From contig NZ_JADEXZ010000040.1 of the NCBI RefSeq assembly GCF_015206815.1, positions 1 to 53,204 on the forward strand: a stretch of DNA of 53,204 bases. Reading direction: 5' to 3'. The DNA comes from Fortiea sp. LEGE XX443. Its GTDB lineage: Bacteria > Cyanobacteriota > Cyanobacteriia > Cyanobacteriales > Nostocaceae. Below the pieces are notes generated by a model. That model was not told the origin of the DNA. It did no database searches and saw only the letters and a list, made by a program, of their open reading frames with translations. Both the position numbers and the translations under genes were made by a program. Positions 26,168 through 35,036 of the stretch are shown here, one piece after another (within the stretch, counting starts at the first letter, position 1; every line of letters begins with the position of its first letter).

Positions 26168-26321
26168 GGCGTTGCCGAATTTAGGGATGAAATAATGAAC
26201 CGCCAAGTACGCAAAGTACGCATTCTCTACGAGAGGCTTCCGCCAACGCGCAGCGTCTCGTAGAGAAGAAGAGGTTTTGAAAGATAAATATAAGAAAATC
26301 ATCCCGCATTTATGCAACACC
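26168..26321. mobile_element. MITE-like element, family A copy 2 (154 bp)
   Basis: It is the same as 15149-15293 apart from scattered base changes and a 9-bp internal duplication around AAGTACGC. The flanking octamers GGACTTTT and GGATTTTT differ at one base, which fits an older 8-bp target duplication. Confidence 0.82.
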
Positions 26322-26467
26322 GGATTTTTATATACAACTCAATCTTATAGAATCCAATCAGCCATTAAAAGTAAACCGCCGTCAGTTTTTGCTAAATTCA
26401 GCAGTTACAGCAGGTAGAATTATTGAGCCAGTGGGGATATCACCAACAATAAGTTAATCAAAACAAG

Positions 26468-27265
26468 ATGGTAAATATAACAGACATCGAAATTAACACT
26501 ACAAAAGTCAAAATACCCAACAATGACTTAGAAATCGATGCTTACTTAGCTCAACCAGCCCATGAAGGAACCTTTGGCGCTGTTATAGTTTTTCCCGAAA
26601 TTTTTGGAGTGAATGGTAATATTCGGGATATTACCGAACTTATAGCAAAACAAGGATATGTAGCAGTAGCACCTGCAATGTATCAACGGATTGCTCCTGG
26701 TTTTGAAGTTGACTATAGTCCAGAAGATGCTGGCTATAGCCCAGAAGCCTATCGGCTTGGTTTGGCATACTATCAACAAGTAAAGTATCAAGAAATTCTC
26801 AGTGATATTCAAGCCGCGATCGCCTATCTAAAAACTTTACCTCATGTTAATGATAGTGCGATCGGCGCTATTGGTTTTTGTTTTGGCGGTCACGTTGCTT
26901 ATATGGCTGCAACTTTAAGCGATATCAAAGCTACGGCTTCGTTTTATGGCGGTGGAATTACCACTTCTAGTTATGGTGAAGACACTCCCACCATTAACCG
27001 TACTTCTGAAATTAAAGGTACTATTTATACCTTTTTTGGAACAAGAGATACATTAATTTCTCAGGAAGAAACCGAGCAAATTGAAGCAGAGTTAAAGAAA
27101 CATCAAATAAATCATCATGTATTTCGATACGACGCAGGACACGGTTTCTTTCATGGATTTTTCAAGGACAAGTACCCATTAATAGAGCAGAATCCTAGTT
27201 ACAACCCAGAAGCTGCTCCTGATGCTTGGCAACATGTTCTCGAACTGTTTCAGAACAACTTGTAA
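26468..27265 (+). CDS. Dienelactone hydrolase family protein (265 aa)
   Basis: This is an alpha/beta hydrolase of the carboxymethylenebutenolidase type. The nucleophile elbow is Cys, in IGAIGFCFGGHVAYM at about residue 140. The conserved Glu that activates it is in VFPEIFGVNGNIRDI (about residue 41), and the His is in DAGHGFFHGFF. The N-terminus (VKIPNNDLEIDAYLAQPAHE) is typical. In cyanobacteria these proteins hydrolyse unknown esters or lactones; no pathway genes for aromatic degradation are nearby. The frame is complete and stands alone, converging with the next gene across a hairpin. Confidence 0.92.
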   Translation: MVNITDIEINTTKVKIPNNDLEIDAYLAQPAHEGTFGAVIVFPEIFGVNGNIRDITELIAKQGYVAVAPAMYQRIAPGFEVDYSPEDAGYSPEAYRLGLAYYQQVKYQEILSDIQAAIAYLKTLPHVNDSAIGAIGFCFGGHVAYMAATLSDIKATASFYGGGITTSSYGEDTPTINRTSEIKGTIYTFFGTRDTLISQEETEQIEAELKKHQINHHVFRYDAGHGFFHGFFKDKYPLIEQNPSYNPEAAPDAWQHVLELFQNNL

Positions 27266-27277
27266 AATTTGATTATG

Positions 27278-27313
27278 TTAAAGTGTGTTACGCTTTGCGA
27301 CAACACACCTTAA
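27278..27313. terminator. Hairpin between convergent genes
   Basis: TTAAAGTGTGTT and AACACACCTTAA pair over 12 bp with one mismatch between the stops at 27265 and 27327. It could end transcription from both sides. Confidence 0.55.
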
Positions 27314-27326
27314 CAGTTATTAGTTA

Positions 27327-27755
27327 TTAGCTTGTCACTGCTGCTTTCTTTCCATTACCATTGCTGTCCACATTGGTAATAAATAATGGTTGCGGTGAAC
27401 TAACAATTGCTGGCTCGCCTCGTAGTTTCTTCCGGCGCTGATTTTTCGGAACTCCTCCCGCCATACCATACTCTACACTGCTTTTACCATATCGAGTTGC
27501 AACTCCCAATAGCATATGCTCTGCCATGTCTGCTAACTCGCTTTCTGTTTTTAACATTTCACTATATAACTTATCTAGGTAAGAAAGGGTGCTGTTGTAG
27601 ATATTTTCTTTAGTTCGCATTGTTTCGATCAGAGTTGAGAATCTAGCTAGGCTGAGTCCATTGCCTGTATCTAAATTCGGATCAATTGAGTTAATACTAG
27701 CTGCACGACGCGCTGCTTTTTCTAACACCTTAGAGGTTCTTTTTTTACGAGCCAT
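27327..27755 (-). CDS. Hypothetical protein (142 aa)
   Basis: The basic N-terminus (MARKKRTSKVLEKAARRAAS) is followed by a helical middle (ARFSTLIETMRTKENIYNST, then SYLDKLYSEMLKTESELADM), a small motif VATRYGKSSVEYGMAGGVPK, and basic NQRRKKLRG. The tail is low in complexity. There are no membrane segments or cysteines. It looks like a soluble, perhaps nucleic-acid-binding, helical protein conserved in Nostocales. I do not recognise the family. The gene is followed upstream by an 860-bp region with no gene. Confidence 0.65.
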   Translation of the reverse strand: MARKKRTSKVLEKAARRAASINSIDPNLDTGNGLSLARFSTLIETMRTKENIYNSTLSYLDKLYSEMLKTESELADMAEHMLLGVATRYGKSSVEYGMAGGVPKNQRRKKLRGEPAIVSSPQPLFITNVDSNGNGKKAAVTS

Positions 27756-27996
27756 AATATAAACCTAGTAATACAATACTGTTGATATTCTTTACCTTAA
27801 AGAACTTCCGTATTGATCGGCTTGAGAGAATTTCGGCAAATCTGCAATGGCTTTTGCTACACAAGAATCGTTGTCATAAGTGCTGAAATTACTGAAATAA
27901 GTTAACAAACAGGTAAATTTAGAAAGTGATCTCTGGTTTTTTTGCGGAAAATACCAAAATCAATTCATAAACTAGTTAAAAGAGCAAGCATTTAGG

Positions 27997-28150
27997 CAAA
28001 ATGAGTCAGCAAAAAGCCATTTTGTTGATAAAAAATCCTAAAATAAGTGCGCGAATCACTGAAATGGGAACACATTTAAGTAAATTAAGACAACAAGAAG
28101 CTTTTTTGCTGGCATAAACAACCAAAATGAGAACTCAAAAAAGCATTTTG
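27997..28150. repeat. Two equal 28-bp hairpin units CAAAATGAG...CATTTTG
   Basis: Units at 27997-28024 and 28123-28150 share both arms (CAAAATGAG, CATTTTG) and length, but differ in the loop. Related words (TTTTTGCTG, TTTGCTGAT) are scattered between and after them. Confidence 0.55.
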
Positions 28151-28333
28151 AGAAAGCCATTTGCCTTTTTGCTGATTAAAATTGACTGAAGCTATTTTCT
28201 TGAAGTTGTAATTAGTTGTAGCGATCGCAGCAGAGTTTGAGCAGAACGGCAAAAATCAATGATCATGTAGCCTTAAATATTTCTTTTGGTATATTTACGC
28301 CTACTAAAGGCGTTTTATTCGTATTTAGTAAAA

Positions 28334-28463
28334 TATAGCAGGTGACAGGGAACAGGTGACACTTCGGCAAGCTCAGTGACCGCATGTGACAGGGTTAAAA
28401 GTCTTTTAGTGCATGAGTTTTATCATTCGCCGATGTCCTAACTGTCTTGGCTACTGCTATAAA
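28334..28463. mobile_element. MITE-like element, family C copy 1 (about 130 bp)
   Basis: The ends TATAGCAGGTGACAGGG and GGCTACTGCTATA form short inverted repeats. Shared interior words include AACAGGTGACACTTCGGCA, GTGACCGCATGTGACAGGG and GTGCATGAGTTTTATCATT. Copies are at 45036-45212 (inverted) and 52143-52292. Confidence 0.75.
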
Positions 28464-28617
28464 TTACTGCTCAGTTCACTAAAAGTTACTACTAAAGTTA
28501 ACTAAATTCTAAATCTCGTTAACGTTAAAATTTACAAGTAGCTAACGAAATTTGGCAAAATTCAAACCTAGAGTTTTTCACCATCCAGAGAATTGGCATT
28601 AATGCCAGTTCAAGTTT

Positions 28618-29274
28618 ATGAAAAAATCAATAGATGAACAAAAACCAGAGCATCCACTCAGTTTACCTGGCGGAGCATTTGATATTGTAGCGATCGCAGC
28701 TTCAGCGGGTAGACTAAATGCCATATCTCAAGTTCTAGCTAATTTACCAGCCAACTTTCCCTGTGCAATTGTCATAGTTCAGCATCTTGATCCCCGACAT
28801 CTTTCTTTGATGGCAGATATTCTGAGTTGGCGTACTCCCTTACTGGTGAAACAGGCTGAAGCGGGAGATAGTGTCACTCCAGGAACAGTATACATTGCCC
28901 CGCCCAACCATCATTTGTTGGTTAACCCTGATCGTACTCTGTCTTTGACTCAATCAAATTTAGTGCATTTCGTCCGTCCCTCCTCCGCTGAATTACTGTT
29001 TAATTCAGTTGCTACCAGTTGCAAAGAAAAAGCGATCGCTGTTGTACTAAGTGGAACAGGTAATGATGGAGTCATGGGAGTTCAAACGATTAAACAAATG
29101 GGTGGTACAGTCATCGCTCAAGATGAAAAAACCTCGGAATATTTTGGAATGCCCAGTGCCGCGATCGCTACGGGCATGGTAGACTTTATCCTACCGCTGT
29201 CAGAAATAGGCGCTGCTTTAATTAACTTGGTCAAACCCTTGCAAGGGAAGCAGGAAGCAGAGGATAAAATTTGA
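28618..29274 (+). CDS. Stand-alone CheB methylesterase domain (218 aa)
   Basis: CheB removes methyl or amide groups from chemoreceptors. The catalytic triad can be placed: Ser29 in VAIAASAGRLNAI, His56 in IVQHLDPRH and Asp150 in LSGTGNDGVMG. The Gly after the usual SAG is replaced by Arg. There is no N-terminal receiver domain, so it is not a standard phosphorylation-controlled CheB, and no cheR is next to it. The C-terminus ends in a charged tail. A PAS hybrid histidine kinase follows 320 bp downstream on the same strand. CheB domains often act with CheR and PAS kinases in cyanobacteria, so a shared pathway is likely but not shown. Confidence 0.9.
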   Translation: MKKSIDEQKPEHPLSLPGGAFDIVAIAASAGRLNAISQVLANLPANFPCAIVIVQHLDPRHLSLMADILSWRTPLLVKQAEAGDSVTPGTVYIAPPNHHLLVNPDRTLSLTQSNLVHFVRPSSAELLFNSVATSCKEKAIAVVLSGTGNDGVMGVQTIKQMGGTVIAQDEKTSEYFGMPSAAIATGMVDFILPLSEIGAALINLVKPLQGKQEAEDKI

Positions 29275-29595
29275 AGTTTTTACCAGGAATTTAAATGTTA
29301 CGCCTTGTAGGTGCAAGCTTACAAGAAAAGGGGATTAGGAAAGATCAGATTTCTCTGTCTTTTGCGTCTAACAGAACTTATCCCCGGAGTTTTAAGATTG
29401 TAACTAATGAATATCAACAACAAAGAGCAAATATTTGAAGAACTGCGGCAATTTATCAGGCGATCTCGAGAACCATTTCAGAACACCAGAAAATGCTAAT
29501 TGAGGCGATTAAGTATCGTTTAGCCACAATCCCTTGATCGATTCTGACTACCAAAGAGCCGGAGTAATTTTATTGATATAAAGAGAGCTAGTGTG
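29275..29595. other. Spacer with a possible decayed small reading frame
   Basis: An ATG at 29407 opens MNINNKEQIFEELRQFI, then runs 30 codons to a stop. A +1 shift near 29455 would extend it through SEHQKMLIEAIKYRLATIP. This may be the remnant of a small gene between cheB and the kinase, but the evidence is thin. Confidence 0.25.
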
Positions 29596-32136
29596 ATGAT
29601 GATACCTGATGATTTGCCAGTAAACTTACAAATTGAAGCGGCTCAACAGCGCTTAGAACAGATTCAGCAACAAGCAAATTCCTCATCTAACACTAGTGAT
29701 CACTTAATCTCGGTAGCGATCGCTGAACTTTCCATCGCCTTAGAAGAATTGAGCATTGCGGCGGCAAAATTGCACCGACAGAACCAAGAATTGCTGGAAA
29801 CTCGCCAAATGTTGGACTGGGAACGCCAACGCTACCAAGATTTATTCAACTTTGCCCCAGAGGCTTATTTAGTAACAGACGAGCAGGGAATTATCCTAGA
29901 AGCAAATCAGGCGGCGCAAACCCTGCTGAATATCCGCCATAATTACCTGGTGGGTAAACCGCTAATTTTATTTGTTACCTCTAAATATCATTCAGTTATT
30001 TATCAGCACCTGGAAAAGCTGAAAAAATTGTTGGCTGAGAACGGAGAAAATGTCCAACGTCAGCAACAAAATATTTACTTAACAGCACAGCAGTTGCTCC
30101 AAAACAGGAAAGTGTCTTTAAAACCACGGCAAAAAAAAGTATTACCCGCCGCCCTTTCCTTATCTGCGGAATGCGATCGCCAAGGATTAACTCGTCTGTG
30201 CTGGTCATTCCGTGACTTGAGCGATCGCCAGCAAGCCGCGCAGAAGTTAAAAGCATCAGAGAAACAGTATTGCCTCCTGTTTGAAAATTATCCTCTCCCC
30301 ATGTGGATTTTCGATCCCCAAACCCTCGCTTTTCTGGTAGTAAATCAAGCGGCGATCGCTCATTATGGCTATTCTCAAGCTGAATTTTTAGCCATGACCC
30401 TCGTTGATATTTGCCCACCTGAAGATATTTCTGCTTTCCAGAAACACATGGAGCAGTATCGCCTGAGCGATTATTTTGTCTATCATCGAGAGTGGCGACA
30501 CTGCAAGCGCGATCGCTCCATCATTGATGTCGAAATTACCAGTACCCGGATTATCTGGGAGGGAAAACTGGCTGACTTTATGATGGTTAAAGATATTAGC
30601 GCTCTCAAACAGACAGAACAAAAGATCCGTGAACAAGCAGCCTTAATTGATATTGCTACCGATGCAATTTTTGTCCAAGATTTGGCAAATCACATCTTAT
30701 TTTGGAGCAAAGGAGCAGAACGCTTGTACGGTTGGACAGCAGAGGAAAGCTACGGTCAAAAAGCTGATCAGCTATTTTACAAAAAATCCAGTCATCAACT
30801 CCACGCCAGCCTTAACGCCACTGTTGAAACAGGTTTTTGGGATGGGGAATTACACCAAATTACCAAAACTGGCAAAGAAATTATCGTTGAGAGTCGCTGG
30901 ACATTAGTGCGCGATGAATCTGGACAACCTAAATCTATCTTAATAGTCAACACAGACATCACAAACAAAAAACAAATAGAGCGGCAGTTTTACCATAGCC
31001 AAAGGTTAGAAAATTTGGGAATTTTAGCCAGTGGTATTGCTCATGACCTCAACAATGTTTTTGCTCCCATTGTGATGATTTCTCAATTACTTACATCAAA
31101 ATTTCCCAAAGTTGATACCCGGACACAAGAACTTTTCAAAACACTAGAAAATAGTTCCAAACGCGGCACTAATTTAGTTCAACAAATTTTGAGCTTTGCT
31201 AGAAGTTCCGAAGAAAAATATATTTTATTACAAGTTAGTCATCTACTTAGAGAAGTAGTACAAATTATTAAACAAACATTTCCCAAATCTATTGAAATTA
31301 AAACTGAAATTCCGACAAACAGTCTAGGAATAGTCAAAGCAGATCCCACACAACTGCATCAGGTATTCATGAACCTTGTAGTCAATGCTCGTGATGCCAT
31401 GTCTAACGGTGGTATCCTCAAAATCTCGGCTGAAAATCGATTGATTGATGCAACCTATGCTGGGATGTCAGCTGATGCTCACCAGGGAAACTACATCGTT
31501 GTGACTATTTCAGATACAGGGGTAGGAATTTCGGCTGAACTTGTAGAGCGCATTTTTGAGCCATTTTTTACCACCAAAGAACTTGGACAAGGTACAGGAT
31601 TAGGGCTTTCAACAGTTTTAGGAATTGTGAAAAACCACGGTGGCTTTGTAGAGGTGCAGAGCGAATTAAATAAAGGTACACAGTTTCAGGTGTATTTGCC
31701 AGCAGCACAAGGAACAACTACTGAGCAAATCATAGAAGAAGAACTGCTCCAAGGAAACGGCGAATTAATTTTGATTGTCGATGACGAAGAATTTATCCAA
31801 CAAACTACTAAATTAACTTTAGAAAAAAATAATTATAAAACCATCATTGCTCATGATGGAATTGAAACGCTGGCTCTTTATCCTAACTACAAAGCAGAAA
31901 TCAGCGTGGTGTTGATGGATATGATGATGCCAAATATGGATGGATTAATGACTACCCGTATTTTGTGCAGTATTAACCCCGATGTAAAAATTATTGCTAC
32001 GAGTGGTTTGTCTACTCATCGTCAAAAATTGCTGAAGGCTGGTGCAAAGGCTTTTTTATCTAAACCCTACACGACACATGATTTATTGCAGAGTTTATCG
32101 CAAGTAATAGCAACAAATACAGCAGGGGACAGGTAA
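29596..32136 (+). CDS. PAS-domain hybrid histidine kinase with C-terminal receiver (846 aa)
   Basis: The order is: an N-terminal coiled coil (residues 10-75); a first PAS (about 75-190, YQDLFNFAPEAYLVTDEQG); a second (about 222-340, YCLLFENYPLPMWIFDPQTL); a third (about 345-465, IATDAIFVQDLANHILFWSK); HisKA with the phospho-acceptor His483 in GIAHDLNNVFAP; an ATPase with NLVVNARDAM, DTGVGIS and GQGTGLGLS; and a receiver with VDDEE and phospho-acceptor Asp775 in VVLMDMMMPNMDG, with the Lys in FLSKPY. The HDLNN form of the H-box is typical of non-canonical cyanobacterial kinases. There is no membrane segment, so it senses a cytoplasmic signal. The ATG at 29596 was chosen over GTG at 29593, with AGAGAG upstream. 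Confidence 0.94.
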   Translation: MMIPDDLPVNLQIEAAQQRLEQIQQQANSSSNTSDHLISVAIAELSIALEELSIAAAKLHRQNQELLETRQMLDWERQRYQDLFNFAPEAYLVTDEQGIILEANQAAQTLLNIRHNYLVGKPLILFVTSKYHSVIYQHLEKLKKLLAENGENVQRQQQNIYLTAQQLLQNRKVSLKPRQKKVLPAALSLSAECDRQGLTRLCWSFRDLSDRQQAAQKLKASEKQYCLLFENYPLPMWIFDPQTLAFLVVNQAAIAHYGYSQAEFLAMTLVDICPPEDISAFQKHMEQYRLSDYFVYHREWRHCKRDRSIIDVEITSTRIIWEGKLADFMMVKDISALKQTEQKIREQAALIDIATDAIFVQDLANHILFWSKGAERLYGWTAEESYGQKADQLFYKKSSHQLHASLNATVETGFWDGELHQITKTGKEIIVESRWTLVRDESGQPKSILIVNTDITNKKQIERQFYHSQRLENLGILASGIAHDLNNVFAPIVMISQLLTSKFPKVDTRTQELFKTLENSSKRGTNLVQQILSFARSSEEKYILLQVSHLLREVVQIIKQTFPKSIEIKTEIPTNSLGIVKADPTQLHQVFMNLVVNARDAMSNGGILKISAENRLIDATYAGMSADAHQGNYIVVTISDTGVGISAELVERIFEPFFTTKELGQGTGLGLSTVLGIVKNHGGFVEVQSELNKGTQFQVYLPAAQGTTTEQIIEEELLQGNGELILIVDDEEFIQQTTKLTLEKNNYKTIIAHDGIETLALYPNYKAEISVVLMDMMMPNMDGLMTTRILCSINPDVKIIATSGLSTHRQKLLKAGAKAFLSKPYTTHDLLQSLSQVIATNTAGDR

Positions 32137-32893
32137 TAAGCTTAAAAGCAATCACCTGCGTAGATTGGGTGAAGCGAAGCGTAACCCAACATTGATTATG
32201 TCTTGATCTCTGGAGCGATCGCCCTCCACCATACATTTATCAACGTGAGTTCGATAAACCTCATACCATTCCACTAAAAATTTGATGCAGATGTAGGTTG
32301 GGTTGAGGCACGAAACCCAACGCCTCAATACCTTATCATTGTTGGGTTTCACTACATTTAACCCAACCTACGTATCTGTTTCATTCTTTTCAGGAATTGG
32401 TATCACCCCCAAACGGTTCGGTTAACGTGAATTCGATGAACCTCTCCCCAACCCCTCTCCGACGCGGAGAGGGGCTGAAATACTACTAGTTTCCAACGGA
32501 AAAATCAGAGTTTTAAAGCCTCTAACGCCACTTGCTACAACGCGGAAAACCCGCGCAAGTGGTTCCTCCTTGCAGGGGAGAGGTTTGGAGAGGGGTTTTT
32601 GATCTCCGTCGAACTCACGTTTATCATGAGATGGGCATGGAGAGATACCTGCGGTGGGCTGCGCCAACGCAATAAAAACCCAACATTTGAGCTTGGAACT
32701 CGAAACTTCAACCTCAGTGGGGTAGGGTGGGCCATATTCCCATATTTGACAATTTATTCCCAAATTATCTGCTTTTGCCCACCCTACAAGATCAGGCGAT
32801 CGCACTGGATTTTCACTCAGCACTTTGCTATATAAAGTAGCCAATAATTAGTTTATTGTGATCGCACTGACAGAAACATTACAGGCGATCGCA
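32137..32893. repeat. Repeat-rich intergenic region (757 bp) with several palindromes
   Basis: No gene. Palindromes include: GTAGGTTGGGTT/AACCCAACCTAC (32293-32371, 12-bp perfect arms); CCCCTCTCC/GGAGAGGGG (about 32452-32474); GTAGGGTGGGC/GCCCACCCTAC (32722-32787, perfect 11-bp arms); and a smaller one at 32164-32190. AACGTGAGTTCGA-type words recur at 32241, 32424 and, inverted, near 32610. Open frames here (for example 32422-32844) are just the complement of these repeats. Confidence 0.7.
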
Positions 32894-34324
32894 CTAATCC
32901 TTCGGCAAACTCTTTCGTATAAATTCTGCATTATCTTGTATTGTGCTATCTACAGCATCTAACGCCCATTTCTGCTTGCTTTTCCAACCTTTGATGAAAT
33001 CATCGATCCCATTTGGCCAATTGTCTGCTGTTAATTGAAGGACTTTCTCCCGAATCTCTGATGGTAGGTTGTCGTAGGTAAGTTGAACACCCTTCTGCTT
33101 CTGTAACCACGGGGCTGTAATCTCTTCTTGTCCGACGGCATAGGGGGCTGGTTCATCTTCTTGTGTGTCCCTGACTACTAGACGGGTGAACGTGGGGTTT
33201 AATTTTTTCAAATCCTGCTGTCTTTTCTCGGTAGACATACCCTGCCACCTGTTTGGCTCTATTCCTGGCTTTCCTTCTATGTCCGCTACATACTTTTTCA
33301 AACTATATCCTGGAGGCAGAAGCACAAGTAACTCTGTTTCGATTTGCGACAACTCTGTTACCCCAGGGAACAGAAACCCATCTGGTACATCGAACCAGAC
33401 ATTATGTGGTGTGCCTTGTAATATTAAATCAACGCCTCCTTTTGATGTATCGTATCCCCAAGAAAGAGAATAGGGATTAACGCCAACCGATATAAAGGGC
33501 GTTGTATCTTCTAATAGTCCTTCGCCATGTAGGGCTAGTTGTTCCGTTAATTTTTTCTTTCCTCCTTTTATTATTTCCCTGTATTTTATTTCATAAGCTT
33601 TTGCATCGTTATATGCCAATTTTGAAAGATAATCTGCTTCTTTGCCAGCGTCCATCCATCGTACTACGCGCATCAGTTGTATTGGAGCTTGCCTATTTGA
33701 ATCTGGAGAGATTTTTGGTATTTTTAAGTAATTAGGTGTTGCTCTTGTTCTTTGGATAATTGCCTTATTCCCCATCACATCTGCTTCTTTTTCCAACTTC
33801 TCATTTTCATTAATTTGTAACCCTTTCATCTGCATTGTTGGTTTTACCTTGCCTTGCATCTGCTGGATAACATGCCAAGCTTCATGAGGTAAATGTTCTT
33901 CTTGTCCAGGCGCAACGTGAATCTGTGTTCCTTGGGTATAAGCTAATGCTTGTAATTGGGCTGGTTTTGGGGAATTATAATGAACTCTGACATTATCGAG
34001 GGAGTATCCTGAAAGATTTTCTATCCCTGTTTTGAGATGATCTGGTAATCCAGTTGAATTGGGCGTGTTTGAATCTGTCTGAAGTTTTGCTTGTAATATC
34101 TCTGACTGAGCGATCGCTAATTTAGGTTCTACAGGTAATTGCCCAGCTTCCGGATTGAGAATAGTAAAATCTGGTATATGGCTGGTATACCCTAGGGTTT
34201 GGGGTTGTGTTGTTGCTTGTGGTTGTGGCTGTAATGCAAACGGACGGGATTCTAAGGGATTGACAGCAGAAGCGATCGCTTTTTGATCTGAAGATTTTTT
34301 TTGTGACGCTTGATGAGTCCCCAT
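32894..34324 (-). CDS. eCIS-core (DUF4157) protein with a putative toxin tail, paralog 1 (476 aa)
   Basis: DUF4157, the eCIS core domain, marks cargo and associated proteins of extracellular contractile injection systems. The start used is the ATG at 34324 (MGTHQASQKKSSDQKAIAS), matching paralog 2, rather than a GTG at 34339. Residues about 95-190 hold the core: LPDHLKTGIENLSGYSLDNV, QIHVAPGQEEHLPHEAWHVI and EADVMG. The HEAWH zinc motif is at 147-151. From about residue 215 the protein is unique. RVVRWMD (Arg219, Arg222), DTTPFISVGVN (Ser279) and IETELLVLLPPG (Glu329, Glu331) are ordered like the R / S / ExE residues of ADP-ribosyltransferase toxins. This is a guess from layout, not a family assignment. 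The tail beyond residue 360 is unrecognised. Confidence 0.82.
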   Translation of the reverse strand: MGTHQASQKKSSDQKAIASAVNPLESRPFALQPQPQATTQPQTLGYTSHIPDFTILNPEAGQLPVEPKLAIAQSEILQAKLQTDSNTPNSTGLPDHLKTGIENLSGYSLDNVRVHYNSPKPAQLQALAYTQGTQIHVAPGQEEHLPHEAWHVIQQMQGKVKPTMQMKGLQINENEKLEKEADVMGNKAIIQRTRATPNYLKIPKISPDSNRQAPIQLMRVVRWMDAGKEADYLSKLAYNDAKAYEIKYREIIKGGKKKLTEQLALHGEGLLEDTTPFISVGVNPYSLSWGYDTSKGGVDLILQGTPHNVWFDVPDGFLFPGVTELSQIETELLVLLPPGYSLKKYVADIEGKPGIEPNRWQGMSTEKRQQDLKKLNPTFTRLVVRDTQEDEPAPYAVGQEEITAPWLQKQKGVQLTYDNLPSEIREKVLQLTADNWPNGIDDFIKGWKSKQKWALDAVDSTIQDNAEFIRKSLPKD

Positions 34325-34541
34325 AACAAAGCTCTGCACACTGCAAGGTTATACTTTATTTTTTCACCTTTGTGAGCAACGCTAGATTAGACCTTAGTTG
34401 AATATATTGGCACTGTTTCCCAAAAAATCGATTTTGAGTGAGAATGAAGAGAGCGATCGCACTCCCCAAAATTAGCCGATTCTTCAGTTAAGATAAGCAA
34501 TATCTAACCTAATCTTGTCAGATTTCAAGTCAAGAGGTTTT

Positions 34542-35000
34542 ATGCAAAGAATGACAGATAACTTGAGCTTAAAAAAGCTATATGAAACTGATGAACATCT
34601 CTGGTTAGAGGAAACAATCAAATTATTGAAATCTAACCATTTAGAAGAATTAGATATAGAAAATTTAATTGAGGAATTAGAAAGTTTGGGTCGTAGAGAC
34701 AAAGCTAAGGTAGCTAGTTTATTAGAGCAAATTATTAGACATATTTTACTGCTGCAATATTGGCAAGAAGAACTCGAATTAAATTCTAGATATTGGAAAG
34801 CAGAAGTTAGAGGTTTTAGAAACCAATTAAAACGGCATTTAACAACTAACTTGTATCAATTTTTAGAAAACGAATTGCCGTCTATTTATGCTGATGCTTT
34901 AGGATATGTGATTGACAAAACAGAAGGTAAGCTCAATAATTTACCTCAATCTTGCACTTATACCTTACAACAGTTACTTGATATTGATTACCTACCTTAA
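34542..35000 (+). CDS. DUF29 family protein (152 aa)
   Basis: The DUF29 pattern is clear: LKKLYETDEHLWLEETIKLL, then LEELDIENLIEELESLGRRD, KAKVASLLEQIIRHILLLQY and QLKRHLTTNLYQFLENELPS. The all-helical family is common in cyanobacteria, has no proven role, and is often found near toxin-antitoxin or mobile genes. Of the possible starts (TTG 34515, ATG 34542, ATG 34551) the ATG at 34542 follows GAGG most closely. It is the only plus-strand gene between the two eCIS-core genes and may be unrelated to them. Confidence 0.85.
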   Translation: MQRMTDNLSLKKLYETDEHLWLEETIKLLKSNHLEELDIENLIEELESLGRRDKAKVASLLEQIIRHILLLQYWQEELELNSRYWKAEVRGFRNQLKRHLTTNLYQFLENELPSIYADALGYVIDKTEGKLNNLPQSCTYTLQQLLDIDYLP

Positions 35001-35036
35001 TTGTTAAATTTAGAGATAGAAAATCAGGCGATCGCA

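Larger units (their letters stand above)
25685..26467. other. Intergenic region (783 bp) holding two MITE-like elements
   Basis: A family B element (25980-26106) and a family A element (26168-26321) lie only 61 bp apart. The rest is AT-rich. A 65-codon frame at 25944 runs through the first element and is not a gene. Confidence 0.65.
27756..28617. other. Long intergenic region (862 bp) with paired hairpins and a family C element
   Basis: No gene is supported. It holds two 28-bp hairpin units (27997-28024 and 28123-28150) and the repeat element at 28334-28463. The final 150 bp should contain the promoter of the CheB gene. Confidence 0.6.

Noticed and set aside
32422-32844. 140-codon minus-strand frame before the kinase-eCIS boundary
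   Set aside because: It is made of palindromic repeats (GGAGAGGGG, GTAGGGTGGG); not protein-like.
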